Source of the DNA: Guptibacillus hwajinpoensis
GTDB lineage: Bacteria > Bacillota > Bacilli > Bacillales > Guptibacillaceae
NCBI RefSeq assembly: GCF_005144865.1
Contig: NZ_SWFM01000008.1
Span: forward strand, 28,949 to 92,948
Reading direction: 5' to 3'
DNA length: 64,000 nucleotides
The translations under genes were made by a program, and so were the position numbers. Position 1 is the first letter of the stretch; every line of letters begins with the position of its first letter. The notes under the pieces were generated by a model that saw only the letters and a program-made list of their open reading frames with translations, did no database searches and had not been told where the DNA came from. Shown in pieces: positions 55,715 through 64,000 of this stretch.

Positions 55715-57988
55715 GTGAAAAGCAGTGAAGCGGAAAGCATTCACTATCGTACGTGTCCGCTATGTGAGGCGACGTGTGGACTTGAAATTCATACGGTGAA
55801 TGGCGAAGTTACGCACATTGAAGGGGATAAAAAAGATCCATTTAGTAAGGGGTATTTATGTCCAAAAGGGTTTAGCTTAAAAGAACTTCACCATGATCCT
55901 GACCGAATCCGAGAGCCGATGATTCGGAAGGGGGAAGAGTGGTTTACTGTTAGTTTTGAAGAGGCATTTAAAGAAGTTCGAAAAGGTCTTCGTGGTGTGA
56001 TTGAAGCGTATGGGAAAGATGCGGTAGCCGTTTATCTTGGTAATCCAAACGTTCATAATTTATCTGGCATGCTGTACCTGCCTATTTTTCTAAGGGCGCT
56101 TGGCAGTCGAAATCAATACTCAGCAAGTACAGTAGATCAAATCCCAAAACAGTTAGCGGCTGAGATGATGTATGGCGGTGATTTTAGTATTCCAATCCCT
56201 GATGTCGACCAAACGCAATATTTTCTCTGTATTGGAGCAAATCCAGTTGTTTCGAACGGTAGCTTAATGACGGGACCGAATATGAGAGGGAGACTTCAAG
56301 ACTTAAAAAAACGGGGTGGTCGTCTTGTCGTTGTTGACCCCGTACGCACAGCGACAGCAAAATTGGCAGATGATCATCACTTCATTAAGCCAGGAACGGA
56401 TGCTTATTTTCTATTTAGTTTACTCCACACTTTGTTTGACGAGAAACTGTCGAAGGATGACTATCTTGCTGATTATGTTAACGGTTTGGAAGAAGTAAAG
56501 GAGTTAGCGAAGGAATTTTCACCTGAGAAAATGGCGAGTGTATGCGGCATTGATTCTGAAGAGATTCGAATGATCGCCAGAGATATTTCTTCCGCCTCTT
56601 GTGCTGCAGTTTACGGGCGGATGGGAACTTGTACGCAATCATTCGGGACAATTAATAGCTGGCTTATTGATGTTATTAATTATGTTACAGGCAACCTGGA
56701 TCGGGAAGGTGGCGTGATGTTCACAACACCAGCAGCTGGAGGGAAAACGTCTAGAAAAAAAGGATATCGATTTGGGCGGTTTAAAAGTAGAGTGAGCGAA
56801 ATGCCAGAGGTTCTTGGTGAGCTTCCCGTGGCATGTCTAGCAGAGGAGATGGAGACGCCTGGAGAGGGACAGGTGCGTGCCTTTGTAACCGTTGCTGGTA
56901 ATCCAATGGTATCTACGCCGAATAGTAAACGTTTAGAAGAAGCGGCGAAAAATCTTGATTTCATGGTAAGCGTGGATTGCTATTTAAATGAAACGACACG
57001 CTATGCAAATGTGATTCTACCAGCTCCTTCACCACTCGAGCGATCCCATTATGATCTCTCATTCTATCAGCTTTCAGTGAGAAATATTTCACATTACTCA
57101 AGCCCTGTATTCGAGAAGAAAAAAGGCCAGCTTGATGAGTGGGAAATTCTTTTGAAGCTTGCTTCCTTAATTGGAGATGAAGAGCCATCTGAAGGTGCTG
57201 TAACAAAGTTGGATGATGCTACGATGCAATTTCTAATAAATAAAGATGTGAAGAACGACCAGTCACCGGTCTTTGGACGAAATCCTGAAGAAATCATGTC
57301 CTCTCTTCAAGGTCGAAAAGGACCTGAGCGAATGCTTGATTATATGCTCAGAACGGGTCCTTATGGTGATCACTTTAAGGACGCAGAAGGGTTGAGTCTT
57401 TCAAAACTAGAAAAGCACCCACATGGGCTAGATCTTGGTCCGTTGCAGTCAAGAATTCCTGAAATCCTTTTAACGCACACAGGAAAAATTGAGCTAGCAC
57501 CTGCACTAATTGTAAACGATGTGAAAAGACTGAAAGATGAAATAAGTAATAAGCCAGATATGATGTTAATAGGCAGACGACATTTACGGTCTAACAATTC
57601 GTGGTTGCATAATCTTCCTGTCTTAATGAAAGGAAAGAACCGTTGTACGATGTTGTTGCATCCTAATGATGCAAAAAGGTTTGATTTAGAGGATGGTGGA
57701 GTGGCAGAAGTAGAGTCTGAAGCAGGACGACTTCAAGTAACAGTAGAGGTAACGGATGACATAATGCCTGGGGTAGCTAGTATTCCACATGGTTATGGAC
57801 ATGGGTTGAAAGGAACGAAAATGGATGTTGCAGGACAAAATGAGGGTGTAAATTCGAATCTTTTAAGTTATGAAAAAAGGTTGGATGCTGTGTCAGGTAC
57901 GGCGGTGCTAAACGGTATTCCGATTGCTGTTAGGAAAGGGAATCAAGGGAGGAATGAACGTGGCAATGTACGCTCTGAATTTGTTTAA
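55715..57988 (+). CDS. Molybdopterin-dependent oxidoreductase
   Basis: 757-residue cytosolic enzyme of the bis-MGD (DMSO reductase) family. N-terminal [4Fe-4S] site CPLCEATCGLEI...YLCPKG (about residues 14-57), then GNPNVHNLSG, SASTVDQIPKQ and GANPVVSNGS, with C-terminal molydopterin-binding HPNDAKRFDLEDGG and SIPHGYGHG. No twin-arginine signal. The usual electron-transfer partner subunits are absent, so its acceptor is unknown. I chose the GTG after AAGGAGGG. An upstream GTG lacks a proper site. Confidence 0.9.
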   Translation: MKSSEAESIHYRTCPLCEATCGLEIHTVNGEVTHIEGDKKDPFSKGYLCPKGFSLKELHHDPDRIREPMIRKGEEWFTVSFEEAFKEVRKGLRGVIEAYGKDAVAVYLGNPNVHNLSGMLYLPIFLRALGSRNQYSASTVDQIPKQLAAEMMYGGDFSIPIPDVDQTQYFLCIGANPVVSNGSLMTGPNMRGRLQDLKKRGGRLVVVDPVRTATAKLADDHHFIKPGTDAYFLFSLLHTLFDEKLSKDDYLADYVNGLEEVKELAKEFSPEKMASVCGIDSEEIRMIARDISSASCAAVYGRMGTCTQSFGTINSWLIDVINYVTGNLDREGGVMFTTPAAGGKTSRKKGYRFGRFKSRVSEMPEVLGELPVACLAEEMETPGEGQVRAFVTVAGNPMVSTPNSKRLEEAAKNLDFMVSVDCYLNETTRYANVILPAPSPLERSHYDLSFYQLSVRNISHYSSPVFEKKKGQLDEWEILLKLASLIGDEEPSEGAVTKLDDATMQFLINKDVKNDQSPVFGRNPEEIMSSLQGRKGPERMLDYMLRTGPYGDHFKDAEGLSLSKLEKHPHGLDLGPLQSRIPEILLTHTGKIELAPALIVNDVKRLKDEISNKPDMMLIGRRHLRSNNSWLHNLPVLMKGKNRCTMLLHPNDAKRFDLEDGGVAEVESEAGRLQVTVEVTDDIMPGVASIPHGYGHGLKGTKMDVAGQNEGVNSNLLSYEKRLDAVSGTAVLNGIPIAVRKGNQGRNERGNVRSEFV

Positions 57989-58277
57989 CGTTAAGGATGG
58001 AGAAGAGTATGCAGAGTATGCGAGAAGGGCGGAAGAACCTGTTCGTAAATACGGAGGCAAGGTTATTGCTATGGGTAAGCTAGATTCTTCTCCCGAAGGA
58101 GATATCGCACCAAGACAGGTAATGATGCTTGTGGAATGGGAATCGAAAAAAGGCATCTATCAGTATGTGAATGATCCGGATCTTGAAGACTTACATCCAC
58201 ATCGCGAGCTTGGTGTTGATGATTTTGTCTGGCACCTCTTTGAGAAGATGGAAGATCTAAGACCAGTATTGAAATAG
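57960..58277 (+). CDS. DUF1330-like small protein
   Basis: 105-residue protein of ferredoxin-like (EthD/DUF1330) type: MYALNLFNVKDGEEYAEYAR, VIAMGKL, PRQVMMLVEWES, then LGVDDFVWHLFEK. Start codon GTG chosen because GGGAGG lies seven bases upstream. It overlaps the molybdoenzyme end by 29 bases and is probably cotranscribed. Function unknown, possibly a small monooxygenase-like or binding protein. Confidence 0.75.
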   Translation: MAMYALNLFNVKDGEEYAEYARRAEEPVRKYGGKVIAMGKLDSSPEGDIAPRQVMMLVEWESKKGIYQYVNDPDLEDLHPHRELGVDDFVWHLFEKMEDLRPVLK

Positions 58278-58309
58278 AAAAACCCTCCGCATTCATGCGG
58301 AGGGTTTTC
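58278..58309. terminator. Bidirectional terminator
   Basis: Perfect stem AAAACCCTCCGCAT/ATGCGGAGGGTTTT with a TC loop between the DUF1330 and OYE genes. Confidence 0.88.
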
Positions 58310-58311
58310 TA

Positions 58312-59430
58312 TTAATCTTCAATAGGAAACCAACCAGGTACGCTGAAAATGGTACTCCATAGTGGTTCAGGTACAACAAGTTCATCTTGGGTTCCTATTT
58401 GTAAAGTTGTGCGGATGCTTGCTGTATCTCCATTCTCCACTTTCTCGACCCAGCGGGGCTCCATAATCATTTCGCGTCCAAGTGCAATAAGAGGAACGCC
58501 GGTTTCGAGTGCTTTTTCGACTTCATCAGGTGTATGAAGAGAACCAACACCGATAACAGGTACGAGGTGACCGATTCGATCCTTGATTAATTCCATACGA
58601 GGAGTTGTATCGTCTTCACGCATAGATCCCTGATAGAAATCAGAAAGTGATACGTGAACATAATCGAGGTTACGCGTTGCAAGTTCATCAACAAGCTGAA
58701 GAGTGTCATCCATCGTAATACCAGGGTTTTCGCGTTCTTCAGGAGAGACGCGGTAACCTACTATAAATGATTCGTCGGCGTGTTTTTTAACGGCAGCTTG
58801 TGCAGCTTCAATAACAGCGAGTGGAAATTTCATACGATTCTCAAGACTTCCACCCCAACCGTCTTCTCTACGATTAGAATGTGGAGAGAAGAATTGTTGA
58901 AGCAGATACGTATTCGCTCCGTGAAGTTCAATGCCGTCAAATCCAGCTTCGATGGCACGTCTTGTAGCTTCTCCGAATGCAACAATAGTATCTTGAATTT
59001 CTTGTTCCGTCATGGCGCGTGGTGTTTTTGAACCTTCTCGTTCAGCTGGAATAGCACTTGCACTAAGAATTTCTTCATTTGGAACGAGCTCTGGAGGGCA
59101 CATTCTTCCTCCATGGAAAATTTGTAGGATCGCTTTTGCTCCTTCAGCATGTATCGTATCAGCCAATTTCTTTAGTCCAGGAATCTGTTCGTCGCGGTAC
59201 ACTCCAATTTCACCAGCAAACCCTTTACCATGTGTGAGAACATTTGCGCAAGCAGTTATAACGGTACCAACACCACCGGAGCGCTCTTTGTAATAGGCAA
59301 GCTCCTTATCCGATACTGTTCCATCATCATTCGATAAGAAATTTGTCATTGGTGCAAGCATGATTCTGTTTTTAAGTTCTACACCAGAAGATAGAGTATA
59401 AGGTTGTAGCATTTTTAAATTAGTAGACAT
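58312..59430 (-). CDS. Old Yellow Enzyme-family flavin reductase (YqiG-like)
   Basis: 372-residue FMN oxidoreductase of the NADH:flavin oxidoreductase family. Blocks: LAPMTNFLSNDDGTVSDKELAYYKERSGGVG at the start, GGRMCPPE, GFDGIELHGANTYLLQQFFSPHSNRREDGWGGS (the HGAN and N-R-E-D-x-WGGS signature) and ALGREMIMEP. Likely reduces electrophilic alkenes or nitro compounds. The natural substrate is unknown. ATG after GGAGG. Monocistronic. Confidence 0.92.
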   Translation of the reverse strand: MSTNLKMLQPYTLSSGVELKNRIMLAPMTNFLSNDDGTVSDKELAYYKERSGGVGTVITACANVLTHGKGFAGEIGVYRDEQIPGLKKLADTIHAEGAKAILQIFHGGRMCPPELVPNEEILSASAIPAEREGSKTPRAMTEQEIQDTIVAFGEATRRAIEAGFDGIELHGANTYLLQQFFSPHSNRREDGWGGSLENRMKFPLAVIEAAQAAVKKHADESFIVGYRVSPEERENPGITMDDTLQLVDELATRNLDYVHVSLSDFYQGSMREDDTTPRMELIKDRIGHLVPVIGVGSLHTPDEVEKALETGVPLIALGREMIMEPRWVEKVENGDTASIRTTLQIGTQDELVVPEPLWSTIFSVPGWFPIED

Positions 59431-59565
59431 TGTGATCCTCCTTCAGTACACATACTGTAATTTCAACTCTTACAGTTTAGCATGGGAGTCCTTTTCGTGT
59501 CTTTAAAAATGCCTGCTTGGTTTATGTGGAAGTTAGGAAAAGTTATGATGGTTATAAGCGCAAAT

Positions 59566-59591
59566 AAAAAATCCGCGTAGGCGGATTTTTT
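59566..59591 (-). terminator. Terminator after the RpiR-type gene
   Basis: Stem AAAAATCCGC/GCGGATTTTT with a three-base loop, just past the RpiR stop. Confidence 0.75.
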
Positions 59592-59602
59592 GATGTTTAT
59601 CT

Positions 59603-60460
59603 CTATATTCGTTTTGAGGAAATGGCTTCACGCATGCGTTGAAGAGATTGCTTTGATTGATCTTTCCTAGCCATCATGATGTTCACATAGAGCGCATCAA
59701 CCAGACTTAATTGAGCAATTCTTGAAGCGAGCGCTTCCGATCGAAATTCTGTTTCTTGTGAAACAGTATAAAGAGGGATGTCGACTTTTTTGCTTAATGG
59801 CGATGTTGCAAGGTTTGTGATACCAATCGTGGTTGCGCCAGTTCCTCTCGCGATGTCCGCAACGCGTAACATGTCCTTATTCGTTCCCGAGTGTGAGATA
59901 AGAACGGCTACATCATCACTTGATAATTGCGAAGCTGACATGATCTGCAAGTGTGCATCACTGTATGCCGTCGTTCGTAGGCCTGTTCGAATAAACTTAT
60001 GCTGAGCGTCCATTGCAATAATGCCAGAACCACCGTTTCCATAGAATTCAATGTGATTTGCCTCTAATAATGCTTGCACTGCCTGTTCAATTGTTTGGTT
60101 ATTAAGAATATGATACGTATCCTCAAGGGTTCGAATATTAGAACGAAGTACTTTTTCAGCAATTTCTCTTGAAGAGTCAGATTCAGAAATGGTCTCATGG
60201 ATATCTTGAATTGGATTCACAATTTCAGCAGCAAGAGCAATTTTCATCGCCTGGAACCCTTTAAATCCGATTCGCTTACAGAAGCGAAAGACTGTAGCAT
60301 CGGCAACATTCAAATCATCTGCCACCTGGTTAATCGTGCTATGAATAATCTTGTTAGAATGAACAAGAATGTAATCCGCAACCTTTCGCTCTTTCTCACT
60401 AAGTTGTGAGTATGATGAGCGGATTCTAGGAAGGCAGTGACGTGTTTCGTTGTCGGACAT
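59603..60460 (-). CDS. RpiR/MurR-family regulator of gluconate genes
   Basis: 285-residue repressor with an N-terminal RpiR helix-turn-helix (about 5-80, with NQVADDLNVADATVFRFCKRIGFKGF) and a C-terminal SIS phosphosugar domain (EFYGNGGSGIIAMDAQ, ALISHSGTNKDMLR). ATG after GAGAGGAG. The longer frame adds seven residues over that site. Divergent from gntP, so probably the gluconate or 6-phosphogluconate sensor, replacing the GntR of B. subtilis. Confidence 0.88.
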   Translation of the reverse strand: MSDNETRHCLPRIRSSYSQLSEKERKVADYILVHSNKIIHSTINQVADDLNVADATVFRFCKRIGFKGFQAMKIALAAEIVNPIQDIHETISESDSSREIAEKVLRSNIRTLEDTYHILNNQTIEQAVQALLEANHIEFYGNGGSGIIAMDAQHKFIRTGLRTTAYSDAHLQIMSASQLSSDDVAVLISHSGTNKDMLRVADIARGTGATTIGITNLATSPLSKKVDIPLYTVSQETEFRSEALASRIAQLSLVDALYVNIMMARKDQSKQSLQRMREAISSKRI

Positions 60461-60495
60461 GGATATTCTCCTCTCTATCAACTCTGATTGTAATA

Positions 60496-60511
60496 TTGTA
60501 ACCGATTACAA
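60496..60511. promoter_or_regulatory. Palindromic operator candidate between the RpiR gene and gntP
   Basis: TTGTAACCGATTACAA, a near-perfect dyad (TTGTAA..TTACAA), with a second TTGTAA half-site just upstream and a TTGTAA at 60541. Fits an RpiR-type operator. The rest of the 60461-60808 gap is AT-rich with cre sites and no gene. Confidence 0.55.
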
Positions 60512-60531
60512 ACAAGATGAAAATGGATTTC

Positions 60532-60546
60532 GTGAAAGCGCTTGTA
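60532..60546. promoter_or_regulatory. Possible cre site
   Basis: GTGAAAGCGCTTGTA, partially matching the CcpA consensus. Confidence 0.4.
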
Positions 60547-60686
60547 ATGAAAAATATTTAATGTATAATGACGTTGTGAGAAAAAATATTTCTTTTAATG
60601 GGATTTTTTATAAGAATATCGGATTATTGAACCCTCCAAAAATGGCAGTGTTTATCTAAGCCGAGATTTTACGAATTCTGTTTTTT

Positions 60687-60701
60687 TTGAAAGCGTTTAC
60701 C
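60687..60701. promoter_or_regulatory. cre site upstream of gntP
   Basis: TTGAAAGCGTTTACC matches the CcpA consensus except at the last base. Predicts glucose repression of gluconate uptake. Confidence 0.65.
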
Positions 60702-60808
60702 TTTAGGTTGACTTGAATTTTAGTACATAGTGGCTTTGTTCTGTTAAAAAAGAGTTTTTCAGTTGAATTAGTACTTAATTCACAATGAATTTGATAGGAG
60801 GAGATCAT

Positions 60809-62152
60809 ATGTCAGGGAATATGTTAATTTTGATCGCAGTGCTTGCTATTTTTGCCCTTTTATTTCTTGTTATTCGTACAAAATTGCACGCGTTCGTTGC
60901 TTTACTACTTGTTAGTTTACTAGTTGGTATCGCTGCTGGTATGCCACTTGAAGGTGTAATTGAATCAATAACAGCCGGAATGGGCGGAACGCTTGGTTTC
61001 GTTGCAGTTGTTGTTGGTCTAGGTGCGATGTTTGGTCAAATGCTTGAAGTGTCAGGTGGGGCAGAGCGCCTTGCTCAAACATTGATTAAGAAATTCGGTG
61101 AAGATAAAGCACAATGGGCGCTTGGTTTAACAGGATTCATTGTCGCCATTCCCGTTTTCTTTGATGTTGGTTTCATCATTCTTGTACCGCTCGTTTATAG
61201 TCTTGCAAAAAAGACAGGAAAATCACTTTTACACTATGCAATTCCACTATTAGCAGGCCTTGCTGTTACGCATAGTTTTATACCACCAACTCCAGGACCA
61301 ATCGCGGTTGCTGATTTAATTGGTGCAGATCTTGGCTGGGTTATTTTGTTTGGTTCTTTAGCTGGTATTCCAGCAATGATTATAGCAGGACCATTGTTTG
61401 GTCGATACATAGGGAAGAAAATTCACGTAACGGTTCCAGATTACATGGAACTTGAACAGAAAGAGTATGATAAAGAGCTTCCTAGCTTTGGACTTGTTAC
61501 AAGTTTAATTCTTATTCCACTTGTATTAATTCTAGCGAATACGTTATCAGATGTTCTACTTGAGGAAGGTAATCCATGGCGCTCTTTCTTATCCTTTATG
61601 GGACACCCGTTCGTTGCGTTAACGATCGCAACAATTCTTGCGTTCATTCTACTTGGTACATTGCGTGGGTATACAAAGGAAGAAGTACAGGGGATTGCTA
61701 ATAAAGCACTTGAACCAGCGGGTATTATTATTCTAGTAACTGGTGCAGGTGGTGTATTTAAACAAGTGCTAATTGATTCAGGCGTTGGTGAAGTACTTGG
61801 TGATAAAATGGCATCATCTGCACTTCCACCAATTCTTCTAGCTTTCTTAATTGCAGCTGCAGTTCGTGTGGCCCAGGGGTCAGCAACAGTTTCAATGGTA
61901 ACAGCTGCAGGTCTAATGTCTCCTCTCATCACAAGCATGGGGATGGAAGGACCAGTTCTTGGCCTAATGGTTATTGCAATTGCTGCAGGTGCAACGGTGC
62001 TTTCACACGTAAACGATTCAGGCTTCTGGCTTGTAAACAGATTCCTAGGATTGAATGAGAAAGACACCTTGAAATCGTGGACAGTAATGGAGACGTTAAT
62101 AGGTGGAGTCGGATTCCTTGTCGTCTTTGTATTAAGCTTTTTTATCAGCTAA
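60809..62152 (+). CDS. gntP: Gluconate permease (GntP family)
   Basis: 447-residue inner-membrane gluconate:H+ symporter with about 12-14 helices. GntP features include MGGTLGFVAVVVGLGAMFGQ, IPVFFDVGFIILVPL, HSFIPPTPGPIAVADLIGADLG and AQGSATVSMVTAAGLMSP. I chose the ATG after AGGAGGAG. The longer frame adds eight residues over that site. Followed by the kinase gene after 75 bases. Confidence 0.95.
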   Translation: MSGNMLILIAVLAIFALLFLVIRTKLHAFVALLLVSLLVGIAAGMPLEGVIESITAGMGGTLGFVAVVVGLGAMFGQMLEVSGGAERLAQTLIKKFGEDKAQWALGLTGFIVAIPVFFDVGFIILVPLVYSLAKKTGKSLLHYAIPLLAGLAVTHSFIPPTPGPIAVADLIGADLGWVILFGSLAGIPAMIIAGPLFGRYIGKKIHVTVPDYMELEQKEYDKELPSFGLVTSLILIPLVLILANTLSDVLLEEGNPWRSFLSFMGHPFVALTIATILAFILLGTLRGYTKEEVQGIANKALEPAGIIILVTGAGGVFKQVLIDSGVGEVLGDKMASSALPPILLAFLIAAAVRVAQGSATVSMVTAAGLMSPLITSMGMEGPVLGLMVIAIAAGATVLSHVNDSGFWLVNRFLGLNEKDTLKSWTVMETLIGGVGFLVVFVLSFFIS

Positions 62153-62227
62153 GCTAAAAACAGTGCGAACATCATTATGATGTTCGCTTCTTTTGCTCAT
62201 GATAATGAAACATTGGAGGAATGTCTT

Positions 62228-63772
62228 ATGATGACCAACGAGCGTTATATGGTTGGTGTAGATATTGGTACAACGAGTACGAAAGCTGTTTTATATAAAG
62301 AAGATGGTAAGCCAGTATCAAAGCATAATGTTGAATATCCATTATATACACCAACACCAGCCACAGCTGAGCAAGATCCTGAAGAAATTCTACTAGCAGT
62401 TGTGGAGTCTATTCGAACGGTGATGCAAGATAATCAGTTAAAGGCGAATCAGGTGAAGTTCGTTTCTTTCAGTTCAGCGATGCATAGTTTGATTGCTATA
62501 GATGAAGCGGGTAAGCCGATAACAAAGTGTATAACGTGGGCAGACAATCGAAGTGCAAAATGGGCAGAAAAGATCAAGAATGAGATGGAAGGACATGAGA
62601 TCTATCTACGGACAGGTACACCGATTCATCCCATGTCGCCACTTTCTAAGCTCGTATGGTTGAAAAACGAAGAAACAGACCTATTTCAAGCAGCGGCAAA
62701 ATTCATTTCCATTAAGGAGTATGTTTTCTATCGCTTCTTTGAAGAGTATGTTGTTGATTATTCCATCGCTTCAGCAACAGGTTTATTTAATCTAGAACAA
62801 CTTGATTGGGATGATAAAGCACTTGAGGTAGCAGGTATAACAGCAGATCACCTATCGAAGCCAGTGTCGACAACTCATATCGTAGAAGGATTAAAAGCGC
62901 CATATTGTGAAGAAACCGGTCTAAATGAATCAACGAAATTCATTCTTGGAGCAAGTGATGGAGTTCTTTCCAATCTTGGTGTAAATGCTATTGAACCTGG
63001 TGTGGTTGCTGTCACAATTGGAACAAGTGGTGCGATTAGAGCCGTCACAGACCGACCAGTTACTGATCCAAAAGGACGTATTTTCTGCTATGCTCTTACA
63101 GAGGACAAGTGGGTAATTGGTGGACCTGTAAATAACGGTGGAATCACGTTCCGATGGGTACGAGATCAGTTTGCTGCATCTGAAACAGAGACAGCCAAAC
63201 GGCTTGGCATTGATACGTACGAAATTCTTACGAGAATCGCAGAGCAGGTGAATCCAGGCTCTGATGGTCTTATTTTTCACCCTTATCTTGCAGGTGAACG
63301 GGCACCACTTTGGAATGCAGATGCACGCGGAAGCTTCTTTGGCCTCGCTATAAATCACAAAAAAGAGCATATGATTCGCTCTGTCCTTGAAGGGGTTATT
63401 TACAATCTATACAGCGTTCTTCTAGCACTTGAAGAACTAATTGGTGTACCAAAACAAATCAAAGCAACAGGTGGATTTGCACGATCAGTCCTTTGGCGTC
63501 AAATGATGGCGGATATCTTTAATCAAGAGGTGACCGTTCCCGAAAGCTATGAAAGCTCATGCCTCGGTGCAATCGTCCTAGGTATGGAAGCACTTGGCGA
63601 AATCGATTCCTTGAATATTGTATCTGAGTTAGTTGGAGACACCCACAGCCACCAACCAAACCAAGAAAACGTCCAAATCTACTCAGAACTACTACCAATC
63701 TACATCAGAATATCCAGAAAACTAACAGAGGAATACACAGAAATAGCCAAATTCCAAAATAGAATAAAGTAA
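62228..63772 (+). CDS. gntK: Gluconokinase (FGGY family)
   Basis: 514-residue kinase phosphorylating gluconate to 6-phosphogluconate for the pentose-phosphate pathway. FGGY blocks: VGVDIGTTSTKAVLYKEDG (phosphate-1), SSAMHSL, ILGASDGVLSNLGVNA and the C-terminal KATGGFARSVLWRQMMAD. ATG chosen with GGAGGA seven bases before. A second ATG follows directly. Downstream neighbour would be gnd in Bacillus but lies outside the window. Confidence 0.95.
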   Translation: MMTNERYMVGVDIGTTSTKAVLYKEDGKPVSKHNVEYPLYTPTPATAEQDPEEILLAVVESIRTVMQDNQLKANQVKFVSFSSAMHSLIAIDEAGKPITKCITWADNRSAKWAEKIKNEMEGHEIYLRTGTPIHPMSPLSKLVWLKNEETDLFQAAAKFISIKEYVFYRFFEEYVVDYSIASATGLFNLEQLDWDDKALEVAGITADHLSKPVSTTHIVEGLKAPYCEETGLNESTKFILGASDGVLSNLGVNAIEPGVVAVTIGTSGAIRAVTDRPVTDPKGRIFCYALTEDKWVIGGPVNNGGITFRWVRDQFAASETETAKRLGIDTYEILTRIAEQVNPGSDGLIFHPYLAGERAPLWNADARGSFFGLAINHKKEHMIRSVLEGVIYNLYSVLLALEELIGVPKQIKATGGFARSVLWRQMMADIFNQEVTVPESYESSCLGAIVLGMEALGEIDSLNIVSELVGDTHSHQPNQENVQIYSELLPIYIRISRKLTEEYTEIAKFQNRIK

Positions 63773-63882
63773 AGCGAATGCGCCTGTCCACCCCCGACAA
63801 GCGCTGGAGCCTTTCAAAATGAACACGGTCTTTGTGTTCAATTTGAAAGGTGAAGCGACTCGAGGGGGTAGGCGCAGTAGCT
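63773..63882. repeat. Palindromic tandem repeat, unit 1
   Basis: About 110 bases with the inverted arms GCGCCTGTCCACCCCC/GGGGGTAGGCGC, and inside them TTTCAAA.../TTTGAAA enclosing GAACACGG and TGTGTTC. A long stem can form. A second unit with 60-70 percent or higher identity follows. No coding potential. Confidence 0.7.
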
Positions 63883-63892
63883 GGAACAAAAG

Positions 63893-64000
63893 TAAAGCGG
63901 AAGCGCCCCGTTTAAACCCGGCAGGCACTGGAAGCTTTCAAAATGAACACGGTCTATGTGTTCAGATTGAAAGGTGAAGTGACCGAGGGTTTGGGGTGCA
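63893..64000. repeat. Palindromic tandem repeat, unit 2, cut by the window end
   Basis: Repeats AAGCGGAAGCGCC, GCTTTCAAAATGAACACGG and ATTGAAAGGTGAAG of unit 1 and ends GAGGGTTTGGGG. Same Bacillus palindrome family. Confidence 0.65.

Overview
The window is a piece of the chromosome of a low-GC, spore-forming Bacillaceae bacterium, probably a halotolerant or marine relative of Bacillus (Alkalihalobacillus/Pseudalkalibacillus-like). This rests on the gene order yybS-gdpP-rplI-dnaC-purA-tRNAs-walRKHIJ-htrA-rlmH, which in Bacillus lies close to oriC, on AGGAGG-type ribosome binding sites, frequent TTG starts, PurR boxes and cre sites. I did no database search. Identities come from recognising motifs, lengths and gene order.

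Layout. 1-6.4 kb: c-di-AMP phosphodiesterase, ribosomal protein L9, replicative helicase and PurR-controlled purA. 6.5-9.4 kb: a PilZ protein, four tRNA genes (Lys, initiator Met, Asp, Phe) and a LysM/G5/M23 cell-wall hydrolase. 10-17.7 kb: the WalRK operon, an HtrA-type protease, a small CxxH/CxxC protein, a cluster of DnaA boxes and rlmH.

17.7-31.5 kb is a 13.8-kb SCC-like genomic island inserted in the last codons of rlmH. A 17-bp direct repeat marks both ends, a large serine recombinase lies at the rlmH end, and the original rlmH terminator is stranded at the far end. Its cargo is an Xre regulator, an ORF-free 1.1-kb stretch that looks like a large structured RNA (possibly an ORF-less, degenerate group II intron), a RadC-like protein, a possible single-strand annealing protein, a type I restriction-modification system whose methylase is fused to a single specificity domain, and an unrecognised two-gene unit at the right end.

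31.7-36.8 kb: a YiaA/B membrane protein, malate:quinone oxidoreductase, a DUF4190 protein, then a complete actin-type partition cassette (parC-like array, ParM-like ATPase, ParR-like adaptor), which is unusual on a chromosome. 36.9-42.3 kb: N-acetylglucosamine uptake and catabolism (PTS EIICBA, nagA, nagB, GntR-family regulator, SIS protein) with two operator-like sites in the divergent promoter. 42.4-51 kb: accessory genes, including a tiny cationic peptide, a PLD-family protein, an RQC-like winged-helix protein, an MFS exporter, a small possible spore protein and an rRNA methyltransferase. 51-58.3 kb: an Fe-alcohol dehydrogenase/aldehyde dehydrogenase/R2-like ligand-binding oxidase operon divergent from a LuxR-type regulator and a molybdopterin oxidoreductase. 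58.3-63.8 kb: an Old Yellow Enzyme-type reductase and a gluconate locus (RpiR regulator, GntP, GntK). The window ends in two tandem palindromic repeats.

The most interesting parts are the rlmH-targeted island with its structured RNA, fused HsdMS and unknown two-gene unit, and the chromosomal ParMRC-like cassette with a helically phased GTNNAC array.
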